Part shown: piece by piece, positions 42,655 to 51,570 of the stretch
Position numbering within the stretch: the first letter of the stretch is position 1
How the letters are laid out: the number at the start of each line of letters is the position of its first letter
Assembly: GCF_000812665.2 (NCBI RefSeq)
Contig: NZ_CP014327.1
Span: 2,137,501-2,201,500, forward strand
Length of the DNA stretch: 64,000 bases
Source: Falsihalocynthiibacter arcticus
Lineage (GTDB): Bacteria; Pseudomonadota; Alphaproteobacteria; Rhodobacterales; Rhodobacteraceae
Reading direction: 5' to 3'
Made by a program: the position numbers and the translations under genes
The notes under the pieces: generated by a model
Database searches by the model: none
What the model was told of the DNA's origin: nothing
The model's input: the letters and a program-made list of their open reading frames with translations, nothing else

Positions 42655-44744
42655 TTATGGTGGGCTGGGTGGTTTTAGCGGCGTCTGAGCTGGTGATCCA
42701 TCGCCTTCAGTTAATGTGGCGAGAAACACCTCGCGCAGCCAAGGTTCGATCTCAGCCGCGCCCATCGAGCGTTTCTGCAGAAGATCGCGCGCCAGTGCTT
42801 CCAGTCTGTCGCGGTGCTGCGTCAGGATCGTACCAGCTCGCTTCTCTGCGCGAACAATGCGTTGGCGAACACGATCCCGAATGTTTGGGGTGGAACGGTA
42901 GGCTTCCTCTGGTTCTGCGTGCCAAACAGGGCCCTCAACACCAAGGCCGAGCGTCGTTTCTATCTGGATTGCATAGTTTGTGGCAATGGCCAGATCTGAG
43001 TTGGTCGGACCGCCTGCGCCTGCGGACACCGCGCCCAACACAAGGCGTTCCGCAGCGCGTCCCCCGAGCGAATAAGCAATCTCGGCTTCAAAGTTCCAGA
43101 GTAAACCTTCGTGCGGCGGCGACTGTCGCACAATCTTTCCACCCCCATTGGAAATCTGAATGCTGTCGATCGGGCCCAGCCCGAGCGCGGCGGCCATGAT
43201 TGCATGTCCGGCCTCGTGAACCGCAATCCGCCACAAGAGGTCGCCATTCTCAGAAGCTGCGTCGATGTTGAGATGATCTTGCAGCATCGCAAGGGTGAGC
43301 CGCTTGCCGCTGTGACGGGCATCAGAACGCGCCGCACGGATCGCAGCATCAATATCTGCAGCGCTTTTGCCAAGAGCAAGACGGGCGAGTGTCTGCAGGT
43401 CTGCGTCTGCAAGGTCTTCGCTCAAGTGATGGCGCAGGATCGCCAAGAGCGCGCCTGCATCGGGCAGGGGCACCGCCACCTTCAGATCCATACGTCCGGC
43501 GCGCAATACCGCAGGGTCCATCTTGTCCGCATGATTAGAGGTGCCAATAAGAATGACGCCCGCGTCGCGCGAGATCGCGTCTAACTCTGCCAGAAATGCA
43601 TTGATGACTTGCAAACGATAGCCTGATCCATGGCGATCATCACTGTCGCGCGAGCCCACGGCGTCGATCTCATCGATGATCAAAACGCAGGGCGCATTGC
43701 GTCGTGCTTCAGCAAAACTGGCCCGCATCTCGCGCAGCATATCGCCCAGATGTCCCGCCGATTGCCATGCGCCAAAGCTGGCGTTGACAGTGGAGAGCCC
43801 CGCGCTGTTGCCGACGGCACGGGCCAAATAGGTTTTTCCGGTGCCGGGGGGCCGTAGAGCAAGAGCGAGCGGCTGATCTCATCCCAGCCCGCTTTGCCGG
43901 CCTTCCAGAGTTTGAGGTCATCGACAATCCGGCGCGCCGCCGAAAGGGCGAGAGTGTCGCCCGTCATGTCTTCCAAGCGTGGCCCTGTGGAATGGACATC
44001 GCGTTTGGTGATGGCGTTCAGCTTTATCAGGGCGTCCTGCAGGGTCGGTGCGCGCAGGGCGGCGCAGGCCGTGACCGTCTCAAGGCCCGACAAGACATCA
44101 TCGTGCGGCAGGGCAGCCCGCAACGCGACAGGATCGGTGATTTGATCCGACAGATGGCCAGAGTGCAACAGCGTGGCAAGGACATCGCCACAGATCGGCG
44201 CCATTGGGAAGACTGGCGGGACCATGGCGGTCAGATGTTTGGGCAGCGAGAGGCCATGCGTCTGCATGATCAGCACGGGTTCGATCAGATCGAAGCTGTC
44301 TGTGATGGCTGAAGCTAAGCGCGCTTGTGCATTCTTACTCAATGCTCCATCGACGATGTCAGGCGCGAGGATCTGCCACGGTGCCCGAGGAAAACAGATA
44401 CTCAAAACATCTTTGAGTATTGTGAGATCTACGACGCCAATGTCCCGCACCACAGTCAGCGCGCCGCACTGCAGGGCAATGTCTATGGCGGTAGGCGACT
44501 TGAACGTTGCAGCAAGACGAATTGCGATCAGAACCTGGCGGGCGGGAACGTAGCGCAATGGCGATCGGGTGACCTGCCCGAAGCGCTCGACATCTTTGCC
44601 GGACTCGAACTTTGTGAATAGTTCGTCGAGATCTGAAGGCGTATGACTGGCATCTGATGGTGCGCCGTGATGGTGCCGCAGGCGCTCAATGAGCGTGCTG
44701 GCGAAGTCATTCCAAGCGGGAGTGTTGATTTTAGAATTGGGCAT
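42655..44744 (-). pseudogene. Soluble FtsH-like AAA+/M41 protease, frame broken in the P-loop
   Basis: Two frames form one protein of about 696 residues if one G is added to the G-run 43846-43851. The joint falls in the Walker A motif: SRSLLLYGPP in one frame and GTGKTYLARAVGN in the other. After it come Walker B APCVLIIDEIDAVGS, an arginine-finger region VLRAGRMD, and an M41 zinc protease site HEAGHAIMAAALG with a third ligand in NSDLAIATNYA. About 300 residues of unknown sequence precede the ATPase, with no membrane helix, unlike housekeeping FtsH. It is the last gene of a three-gene operon in the mobile segment. If intact it would be a cytoplasmic ATP-dependent protease. The break may be a sequencing error. 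Confidence 0.75.
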
Positions 44745-44837
44745 AGGGAAGCCCTCCCTGTAAGAGAGTGAGGGGAAAAGCCCCGCGAGCAGTACGCTCG
44801 CGGGATCTGTCCTAAATTTGCAGTCTGACGGGGCCGT

Positions 44838-45776
44838 TTACGCGGCCTGCACCTCGATCTTGTCGAGATGACCGAGAATGGTCTTGGTCAGCCGCGCGTC
44901 GTAAATCTCCGATTTGACGCGGATCTGGGTGCGATAGCTCGCGGGATCGACGACGCAATCTGCGTGCTCGCGAAGCAGTTTTGCGTGCAGGCGCTTTTCT
45001 AGGCGAATGGCGTCTTGCCCTGTGGCCATGGGAATTTGACGCAGAATGGCGCAGGGCATATCCATATCGCGCTGCAGTTGATACCGCAGACGGCTGCCAG
45101 GATCGCGGGAAAACCCGAGCTTCACAAGCTCACGCCCGTTTGAGAGCGTGAAGGACATTGCGTAGAGAAAGCTTGGCGCAGCAACCCAGTCTTCGCTGCA
45201 GCCCCCGCAACCGAAGCGGCCTGTTTGCATATTGACGCGCGCCACACGCTGCTCGTGACCACAATCCATATGTTTGTAGAGGCGATAGTTCTGATCGCCC
45301 TCGGGATCGGGGCAAAGCAGATGCCAACCCCGCGCTTGCGCCACACCGATCTCGCTGGCGGCATGGCATGTCTCGCAGCGAACGCCTGTTTGCAAGGCGG
45401 CAACGCGTTTGATTAATTCGAATTGGCGACGGAGCTGATGCCCACAGGCTGCACGATAGAGGCCGTAGTGACGGTTTTTGGGATCACGGCTCAGAAACTC
45501 CAGCCCAGCGGCCGCAGCATCTGAGGCCCAGACCTGTTCAATGCACGCGGAACAATTGGGCTGGCTGTTCATCAAAGTAAAGAGACGCACCTTATTGAGC
45601 GCGCCGCACTGATGGCAGCGCAAGGCGAGGTGCAGCCGATCAACAACGCGGGCCACAATATCGAAGCCTTTCGATTTTGCCGTCGCGATCCAATGCGGCT
45701 GCAAACTGCCTTTGTGGATGGGCAGCAGAGTGTTTTGAATGGTCATCATGTTTTGGGAATGGGAAATCGTGTTCAT
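44838..45776 (-). CDS. Zinc-ribbon protein with GIY-YIG-like C-terminal domain
   Basis: A 312-residue protein. The N-terminal 200 residues contain several CxxC knuckles (LALRCHQCGALNKVRLF, PNCSACIEQVW, GVRCETCHAA, RFGCGGCSEDW), which suggests repeated zinc ribbons that bind nucleic acid. The C-terminal 100 residues (PSFLYAMSFTLSNGRELVKL, GFSRDPGSRLRYQLQRDMDM, then AIRLEKRLHAKL) resemble the T5orf172/GIY-YIG nuclease fold, although the typical GIY and YIG triads are not conserved. GGAG eight bases before 45776 supports that start over 45863. It lies between the unknown 174-residue gene and the AAA/M41 gene. A DNA-cleaving or modification-sensing role is an inference. Confidence 0.65.
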   Translation of the reverse strand: MNTISHSQNMMTIQNTLLPIHKGSLQPHWIATAKSKGFDIVARVVDRLHLALRCHQCGALNKVRLFTLMNSQPNCSACIEQVWASDAAAAGLEFLSRDPKNRHYGLYRAACGHQLRRQFELIKRVAALQTGVRCETCHAASEIGVAQARGWHLLCPDPEGDQNYRLYKHMDCGHEQRVARVNMQTGRFGCGGCSEDWVAAPSFLYAMSFTLSNGRELVKLGFSRDPGSRLRYQLQRDMDMPCAILRQIPMATGQDAIRLEKRLHAKLLREHADCVVDPASYRTQIRVKSEIYDARLTKTILGHLDKIEVQAA

Positions 45777-45907
45777 GGGATGCTCTCCAGATAAGAAAAT
45801 AAGATATGCAATATGAGGGGGCCGCAGCCGCAGGGCTGCAGACGCAGGTGTGCGCGTTGCCAAAAGGAAGATGGCAATCCGTTAGATAGAAAATGGGGAT
45901 CGATTAA

Positions 45908-46432
45908 TTAGAAGGCTGGCGCAGGAGGCTCGTCTTGATCGCGCTTGTCATCCAGAACCTCTGGCGCAGAGTCAAACAACGGCAATGCAACCAGCGCCGT
46001 CATCAAGTGACGCGCTTGGATCAACATCGCATTGCGCTGCATGGCGATGGCGCCAATGCCAGCAATTTGAAACTGCGAAAAGAATGCAAAGTGCATCTCC
46101 TGGTGCAGGCGACGGGCCCCGCCAAGCTCTTCACAACCAAGCATGGCATCAATGAGCAGCGCCGTGCGAAACAGCGGTTGATCGAAAAGGGTCGCATTCG
46201 GCAGAGCGTGAAAATGACGCAAACCATCCGTGAGGCGGGTTTGGGCGCGTTCAGCATCGCGGAGCCACAGGCGGTAAGCCGGATCTTGGCTGTGCCCAAC
46301 ACCTTCAAGATCGCGTTCGGCGCCAATGAAATCTGCGACACGCGCGAGAAGAAGAGGGAAGGTAAGGGGCGCCGGTGTTTGACGCGGGTCTTTATGCGCC
46401 GAAAAAGGCGTGATAGGGCTGTGTTTAGTCAT
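45908..46432 (-). CDS. Unknown helical protein, first gene of the AAA/M41 operon
   Basis: A 174-residue soluble protein with no recognised family. It is mostly helical (LTFPLLLARVADFIGAERDL, LRDAERAQTRLTDGLRHFHA, RTALLIDAMLGCEELGGARR) with a disordered acidic end. It is divergent from the ribbon-helix-helix gene, and the 136-base gap holds symmetric repeats that would let that regulator control both. The two following genes are the zinc-ribbon and AAA/M41 proteins on the same strand with gaps of 131 and 93 bases. It may be an adaptor or sensor of the module. Confidence 0.65.
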   Translation of the reverse strand: MTKHSPITPFSAHKDPRQTPAPLTFPLLLARVADFIGAERDLEGVGHSQDPAYRLWLRDAERAQTRLTDGLRHFHALPNATLFDQPLFRTALLIDAMLGCEELGGARRLHQEMHFAFFSQFQIAGIGAIAMQRNAMLIQARHLMTALVALPLFDSAPEVLDDKRDQDEPPAPAF

Positions 46433-46510
46433 CTGAGATCTCCTAAGGATTGATGATGGTTAGGAATCGTTGGGTGCTCGTAACACCCTGCGGTTCCGTC
46501 TATTGCAATT

Positions 46511-46577
46511 GTTAGTAAGTGTTAGTATGTTGTGTTGATAGCAACAAGTCAATAGCGGATTACTAACATTGTCTAAC
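46511..46577. promoter_or_regulatory. Symmetric half-site array, likely ribbon-helix-helix operator
   Basis: Two direct copies of GTTAGTA at 46511-46517 and 46521-46527 (10-base period) face two inverted copies, TACTAAC at 46561-46567 and GTCTAAC at 46571-46577 (also a 10-base period). The second pair overlaps the TTG start of the ribbon-helix-helix gene. Half-sites on one face of the helix in inverted pairs are typical for ribbon-helix-helix autoregulation. The region separates divergent genes. Confidence 0.7.
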
Positions 46578-46745
46578 AAACGCGAGCTTAAGTCGGCCCC
46601 TTTGGGATTGCGCATAACACCAAGCTTAAAAGAGGCGCTGGAAAAAGCAGCTCAAAAAGATAGCAGATCGGTTGCCTCGATGGCTGAGGTCATTCTGACA
46701 CAATGGCTTGAAGAACATGGGCACCTGACACCAGATGAACTCTGA
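46569..46745 (+). CDS. Ribbon-helix-helix DNA-binding protein
   Basis: A 58-residue frame starting with TTG. It reads ELKSAPLGLRITPSLKEALE, then KAAQKDSRSVASMAEVILTQ, then WLEEHGHLTPDEL. A short beta strand (PLGLRITP) followed by two helices is the ribbon-helix-helix pattern of Arc/MetJ and plasmid regulators. The frame is open from 46542, and no ATG exists upstream. The operator-like repeats overlap its start, which fits autoregulation. It probably represses both its own promoter and the divergent operon with the AAA/M41 protease. Confidence 0.75.
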   Translation: MSNKRELKSAPLGLRITPSLKEALEKAAQKDSRSVASMAEVILTQWLEEHGHLTPDEL

Positions 46746-46863
46746 TCGCGGCACTGGCTGTTTGAGTGTCCTAAAGGCTAAACGGTGCGCTGGCTCTGTG
46801 GAGCGTTCTTGTGCCCCAAAGTTGTAGATTGGAGGTCATGGTTTATTTTTATCGATTTCCTTC

Positions 46864-48738
46864 CTACAAGCTCGGCATCTCATTTTCTGCATCATAACGC
46901 GCCTTCAGCGTGTCGAGGCTTTCATTGGCATCGATGCCCATCTCCTTGCGGATTTCGTCCAGCGTTTGAATGTCTTGTGCAATGACAGCACGCTCTCGTG
47001 CCAGAAGCTCATGCACCGTGTCGAAAATGAGACGGCCAATGTCGACAAGGATTGTCATGGCAGGCCGTATGCGAGAATAAATGCTTTGGTGCGTCGTAGG
47101 ATCGGTGGGGGTTGATTTTGTGAAGACCAGACGTTCGTCTTTGTCCTCTGTTGCCGAGCTATAAGTGAGCAGGCCGTTAGCAACATACTCAAGCCCATAT
47201 TCCAATGCATCGGTTTTGACAGCAATCGTGTCCGCGCGCTCTTCAGTTAAACGCATTGCGGCTTCAGCCTCCTTCAGAGATTTCTTTGCGTCCTCGGCCT
47301 CAGCCAGTTGTGCATTTCGGGAGCCCGTCGCTGCGATGGTGGCCTTTTGAGCCACTTCAGTGTCGTGAATTGCGGCGTCACGCAGTGTCTCGGCTTGTTT
47401 CAATTCTGCCGTTACCGTTGTCAGATTGTCGCGTTCCCGGACGACTATTTTAGCCGCAGTTTCGGCTTGTTCGACGCAGCGGCCCACTTGTTCGACTGCC
47501 GAAAGAAATGAGGTTTGCGCACCCAAAGCGTTTTTGCGGGCATCCTGCACCGCGCATTCTTCAACCTTACGCTTTGCTTCAGACGCATTGAACAACCGTT
47601 CAGCTTCTACCTTGCGTGCATTGGCATCTCGGATCGCGCGCGCCCTCGATTTACGAACAGTTTTGGTGGCGGTGTCACGAGCACCCTCAAGAGTCAGCTT
47701 TGCGGTATCTATCGCCGCGTCCCGAGCTGTTTCGGCTTTTTTACAAGCTGTGCTGGTGGCGCTCAATGTAGTCTTTGCATCTGTAATTAGGGATCGAAAA
47801 GTGTCGAGCTTTGCTTCTTGTTGACGTGTTTTGCGCCGAGCCGCCCGTTCAGACCGTGAGGCCCGTTGCCGGGTTTTCTTCCTTGCGACAATACAATCTT
47901 CTGCGGTCCTCTTTTTGATGGCTTCAGCCTCGACCCACCCTTCCCGACACTCCTCCTCTCGATATTCTGATGGAGGGACATGGCGCCGTTTGTCTGGAAC
48001 TGGCATCCCAGCCTCTTTCGCTTGCCGCCTCGCTTCAGCGCTCCGTGCCCCGCGAGTGATACCGATCTTTTCAAAATGAGCGCCCACCAAATCCTGTGCC
48101 AGTTCGTAGCTTTGCAAAATAGGGTTGGCTGCGGCGCGCAATTGAATTTGATCTCCGCGATTACCCGTGGTCTTTCTGTCCCAGGCTGCTATGACGAAAT
48201 GGATATGAAATGCCTCTTCATCGCTGTGAGATGCGGAGTATTGCAATTGGCTGCCGGGAAAAGATAAGTGGAGAAAATCCATTGCGTATGCGCGAAAGGT
48301 CTCAACTTTTAGCGGGTCCCATTTATCCACGCCAATTCCACCAAACCAAGACTTGTTAACTGTCAGAATACCTTCCCGCAACGGCGCGTCTGTATTGGCA
48401 TGCCAGGGTGACTTTGCCCCTTCAGCTTGCCTCCGTTTTGCTTCAGAAATCCGTCCCTTTGCTTTAAGGGCGCGCACTTCATTTTTACAGTTCCGCTTTG
48501 CCATACGAGCGATGCGGCGCTTGAGTTTGGGGATCCAATTCATGCAGCCATGTTCGATTTTGTTGAGGGTCTTCTTCGTCAAATCAATGTGGCTGAGATC
48601 CCCACCTGAGCGCCGATCATGCATCTTGAACCGCGAGAGTTGTTTTGGCTTGAAAGGTGCAAAACGCAAAACTGCAGGCGGCATGGCGACAGGTATGTTT
48701 ACGGGAATGGCATTGTCAAAGCTTGGCTGGATGGACAT
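46864..48738 (-). CDS. MobV-type (Mob/Pre) relaxase with coiled-coil tail
   Basis: A 624-residue protein. The N-terminal 230 residues carry the Mob/Pre signatures: LSRFKMHDRRSGGDLSHIDL near the start and the metal-binding histidine region SHSDEEAFHIHFVIAAWD. The middle and C-terminal parts are a long charged coiled coil rich in Ala, Glu and Lys. MobV relaxases nick an oriT placed just upstream of their own gene and lead plasmid or island DNA into a recipient through a helper secretion system. A cluster of hairpins lies directly upstream. No coupling protein or type IV secretion genes are in the window. Confidence 0.82.
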   Translation of the reverse strand: MSIQPSFDNAIPVNIPVAMPPAVLRFAPFKPKQLSRFKMHDRRSGGDLSHIDLTKKTLNKIEHGCMNWIPKLKRRIARMAKRNCKNEVRALKAKGRISEAKRRQAEGAKSPWHANTDAPLREGILTVNKSWFGGIGVDKWDPLKVETFRAYAMDFLHLSFPGSQLQYSASHSDEEAFHIHFVIAAWDRKTTGNRGDQIQLRAAANPILQSYELAQDLVGAHFEKIGITRGARSAEARRQAKEAGMPVPDKRRHVPPSEYREEECREGWVEAEAIKKRTAEDCIVARKKTRQRASRSERAARRKTRQQEAKLDTFRSLITDAKTTLSATSTACKKAETARDAAIDTAKLTLEGARDTATKTVRKSRARAIRDANARKVEAERLFNASEAKRKVEECAVQDARKNALGAQTSFLSAVEQVGRCVEQAETAAKIVVRERDNLTTVTAELKQAETLRDAAIHDTEVAQKATIAATGSRNAQLAEAEDAKKSLKEAEAAMRLTEERADTIAVKTDALEYGLEYVANGLLTYSSATEDKDERLVFTKSTPTDPTTHQSIYSRIRPAMTILVDIGRLIFDTVHELLARERAVIAQDIQTLDEIRKEMGIDANESLDTLKARYDAENEMPSL

Positions 48739-48843
48739 GGTGGCCTCATAGATCGGATTACGGTGTTTTTCCGATTCTACGACAGAATAAAGAAAATCCC
48801 GCCTGCGAAATTTGCAGACTGCATGGCTTCCATACTCACTAGC

Positions 48844-48996
48844 GAAGTTGCGGTCCCCACAACTTCACAGCTCGCAAGGGGGATACCCCCTTGACCCCTT
48901 CTCGTCTGCAAAATGGGCAAAGCCCGATATTGCAGGCTGCGACCAGCGACCACGCTGGATCCGGTGCCGGTGAAAGGGCAGGGCTCTTTCACCGGC
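48844..48996. other. Candidate oriT: four hairpins upstream of the relaxase
   Basis: In 153 bases four inverted repeats occur: GAAGTTG/CAACTTC (48844-48866), AAGGGGG/CCCCCTT (48876-48892), CTGCAA with GGGC paired to GCCC and TTGCAG (48906-48935), and an 11-bp GCCGGTGAAAG/CTTTCACCGGC (48966-48996). They begin 106 bases before the relaxase start. Relaxase recognition sites commonly sit as inverted repeats beside a nick site in this position. The last hairpin could instead be a terminator. The nick position cannot be read. Confidence 0.5.
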
Positions 48997-49148
48997 ATTT
49001 AAAGCCCATGGCTTCCAGTATGCACAGCCATTTATTTCTGATGTTCTGTGCCTTATAAGATTAGTAATACAATGGGGATATGTCGATCATTGCCCGATTC
49101 ACTGCCCGTTTGATATGTATCGATTGGTCTATTCACGATCAAAGAAAC

Positions 49149-49250
49149 CTAAGCGCCGGCATCGGCAAAGGCCTGTGCGCACCCAGTGGCGATGGAGTGG
49201 CTATTCGCGCCCCCCACCACCAAGGTAATTTTGCCTGCCAACGGTTTCAT
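49149..49250 (-). pseudogene. Truncated fabI-like enoyl-ACP reductase stub
   Basis: A 33-residue frame starting MKPLAGKITLVVGGANSHSI and ending TGCAQAFADAGA before TAG. It matches the N-terminal Rossmann unit of FabI-type enoyl-ACP reductases (VVG-x-AN-x-x-SIA-x-GCA). Its ATG overlaps the phaC TGA (ATGA), as expected for an intact operon. The remaining 220 or so residues are missing, so the gene was cut near 49152 by the adjoining mobile segment. The stub is not expected to function. Confidence 0.75.
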
Positions 49251-51046
49251 TTTTGCATTACATAGGTCCCGGGGGCGTCGGCCTGCGCCGCATATTTGCC
49301 CGAAGCTGCGCCAGTTGGGGGTGGGGCCACGCGTTTTCTGGACCGCGCGGCAAGCCATGCTGCAAAATCCGTCCACCAAGAACCGTCTTTTTGAGTGGTT
49401 TCTTCAAGCCATTCTTCAGGGTCACGATAGGCGGCATCCGCCGCCGTGTCGGCAATCCTGAAATGCCGATGCACATGGCCCGGTTCAGAGACAATGCCTG
49501 CGTTATGCCCGCCATTTGTCAGCACGAAGGTCATATCCGTATCGGTAAATATGTGCAGTTTATAGACGGATTTCCAAGGCGCGACATGGTCATCCTCGGT
49601 GCCAACGGCAAAGATAGGCGCGCGGATATCCGCAATTGCAATCGCTTTGTTACCCGCGTGATAACGCCCCTCGGCCAGATCATTGTTGAGGTACAGATGG
49701 CGCAGATATTCCGAATGCATGCGGGCGGGCATCCGCGTAGCGTCGGCATTCCATGCCATAAGGTCAAACGCATCGCCGCGTTGCCCAAGCAGATAGTCGC
49801 GAATTACTGGCGCCCAGACCAGATCACGGGCCCGCAAAAGCGCGAAGGCCCCCGCCATTTGGTCGGAGGTCAAAAACCCCTTTTCCGCCATCATGTCCTC
49901 AATCAGCGTGACTTCGGCATCGCTGATAAACAGACGCAACGGCCCTGCTTCGGTGAAATCAACCTGTGCGGCGAGGAAGGTGACCGAAGCAAGGCGATCA
50001 TCCTTGTCGCGCCCCATGGCCGCCGTCGCAATCGACAAAAGCGTCCCACCAAGGCAATAGCCGACCGCGTGGATTTTCGGAGCTTTCGTGATCGCTTGGA
50101 CGGCGTCTATGGCCTCCATAATGCCAAGTTTCCGGTAATCCTCCATACCGAGATTACGATCTTCGGCGTCAGGGTTTTTCCAAGAGACCATGAACACGGT
50201 GAAGCCTTGGGCGACGAGGAACCGGACAAGCGAGTTTTGGGCCGAGAGATCGAGAATATAGTATTTCATGATCCAAGCGGGCACGATCAGAATTGGCTCT
50301 GGGTGCGTGGTTTCTGTGGTCGGGGAGTATTGGATAAGTTCGATCAGGTTGTTGCGGAAAACGACTTTGCCAGAGGTGGCCGCCAGATTACGTCCAACTT
50401 CAAAGTGTTGCGGAACCTCGCTGTGCAGCTTTCCGGCCTTGCGACCGATATCTTCGGCAAAATTCTTGGCGCCCCGAACGAGGTTTTGACCGTTTTCATC
50501 CAGCGACGCGGCGATCACATCCGGATTGGTGAGGGGCGAATTCGACGGAGAGGTTGTATCGACAATCGTGCCAGCAACGAAGGCCATCAGATTTTCATGC
50601 TCGGGCGAAACACTATGAACCCCTGTCATCGCGTCCTGCCACCATTGCCAATTTTGCAAGTGGGCTTGCGACCAGACATTGTAGGGAAACTTCTGCCAAC
50701 CGTCTCCAGAAAACCGTCGATCAGGCGCGGCTTCAGGTGGAGTGCCGCCAAGACAAGTGCCCCAAAGCGCCTGCATGTTTTGCGTCGCTTTTTCAATCAA
50801 CTGAAGTTGTTTGCCCGGCGAAGATGAGAAATGAACCATCCAGTCCATCCAAGCTTCCGCCAGCACGGACGGGGCAAGCCCCGCCGTGGCCTTAGCAACG
50901 CTCGCATGTGCCATACGATCAAGCGCTTCATAGGGTGTCGGCGGAGCGGTTTTCACTGGATCCGAAGGGGGCACTTCGGTGATTTTTTTCGGGGAAGGCG
51001 TGACGGTTCGCGCCGTTTTATCTGTGATGAGCTTGGGGCCTGCCAC
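49247..51046 (-). CDS. phaC: Class I polyhydroxyalkanoate synthase
   Basis: A 599-residue PHA synthase-like protein. The nucleophile elbow IHAVGYCLGGTLLSIATAAM carries the catalytic Cys, the likely Asp is in VGTEDDHVAPWKSVYKL, and the His is in LTNGGHNAGIVS. It would polymerise hydroxyacyl-CoA into storage granules. GTG at 51046 was chosen because AAGGAG lies eight bases upstream, while the ATG at 51124 has none. In related genomes phaC of this type lies with fabI, pta and ackA genes; here only a fabI stub remains downstream and a phasin-like remnant upstream, so the cluster has been broken. The gene itself looks intact. Confidence 0.9.
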   Translation of the reverse strand: MAGPKLITDKTARTVTPSPKKITEVPPSDPVKTAPPTPYEALDRMAHASVAKATAGLAPSVLAEAWMDWMVHFSSSPGKQLQLIEKATQNMQALWGTCLGGTPPEAAPDRRFSGDGWQKFPYNVWSQAHLQNWQWWQDAMTGVHSVSPEHENLMAFVAGTIVDTTSPSNSPLTNPDVIAASLDENGQNLVRGAKNFAEDIGRKAGKLHSEVPQHFEVGRNLAATSGKVVFRNNLIELIQYSPTTETTHPEPILIVPAWIMKYYILDLSAQNSLVRFLVAQGFTVFMVSWKNPDAEDRNLGMEDYRKLGIMEAIDAVQAITKAPKIHAVGYCLGGTLLSIATAAMGRDKDDRLASVTFLAAQVDFTEAGPLRLFISDAEVTLIEDMMAEKGFLTSDQMAGAFALLRARDLVWAPVIRDYLLGQRGDAFDLMAWNADATRMPARMHSEYLRHLYLNNDLAEGRYHAGNKAIAIADIRAPIFAVGTEDDHVAPWKSVYKLHIFTDTDMTFVLTNGGHNAGIVSEPGHVHRHFRIADTAADAAYRDPEEWLEETTQKDGSWWTDFAAWLAARSRKRVAPPPTGAASGKYAAQADAPGTYVMQK

Positions 51047-51237
51047 TGTAGAATCTCCTTCACGGGATGGCGTGAAAAACCCACCCTTCGCCGTGACGTT
51101 AGGCGCGTTGCTGCCGTGCAGCATTGATTTGAGTCAGTGTCGGACGTTCTAGTCGCAATCCTTTTTGCTCGCGTCTTTGTTAATGTACGCTCAAACTCAT
51201 TTTTTATCTTGCGCGGACGCTGCGCCGGTGCCCATTT

Positions 51238-51480
51238 CTATGATTTCACTGTGATGACCTCTTGTAGCACACGGCGTAATTTTGCTTGAAACTCTTCCAA
51301 CTCACGCCCGATTTGGCCGCCCACAGAGGATATGGCCTCCATACGCGCTTCGTTTGCAGCGGCAAAGGCGTGCAGGGCGGCCTTGCAAACCTATGCATGA
51401 AAATAGTCCTGCCCAAGACTGAAGAGGTCCTGCTTTTTCGGACAGTTTTGCGGCTTGGCTAAGATGCGTCTTGTTTCAGT
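51238..51480 (-). pseudogene. Phasin-like remnant
   Basis: A readable frame on the minus strand gives KKQDLFSLGQDYFHA, a TAG at 51391-51393, then KAALHAFAAANEARMEAISS, VGGQIGRELEEFQAKLRRVL and a stop at 51238. The DLF-x-LGQDY pattern and the long amphipathic helix resemble phasins, which coat PHA granules and are often encoded beside phaC. The internal stop and missing N-terminus show decay. The assignment is by pattern, and another small coiled-coil protein is possible. Confidence 0.5.
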
Positions 51481-51570
51481 TTATGCCGCTTTTCGTGTTT
51501 CCGCTTGGCCGAATTATGCGATGTCCAGAGTGCGCTTGTGAGCGCTACGTGAACTGGTGTCCATTATATG

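Larger units (their letters stand above)
40094..49151. mobile_element. Candidate integrative mobilizable segment, about 9 kb
   Basis: From just beyond attR to the point where a fabI-like gene is cut. It holds a second tyrosine recombinase, a small unknown gene, the AAA/M41-GIY-YIG operon, a ribbon-helix-helix gene with operator-like repeats, a MobV-type relaxase and an oriT candidate. There are no type IV secretion genes, so it would be mobilised by a helper. The right boundary is inferred from the broken fabI-like gene, and no matching direct repeat was found there. It may be a degraded or rearranged element, or two events merged. Confidence 0.5.

Noticed and set aside
42655-44744. Housekeeping ftsH
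   Set aside because: There are no membrane helices, the N-terminus is unlike FtsH, and it lies on a mobile segment with a relaxase, so it is a separate family member.
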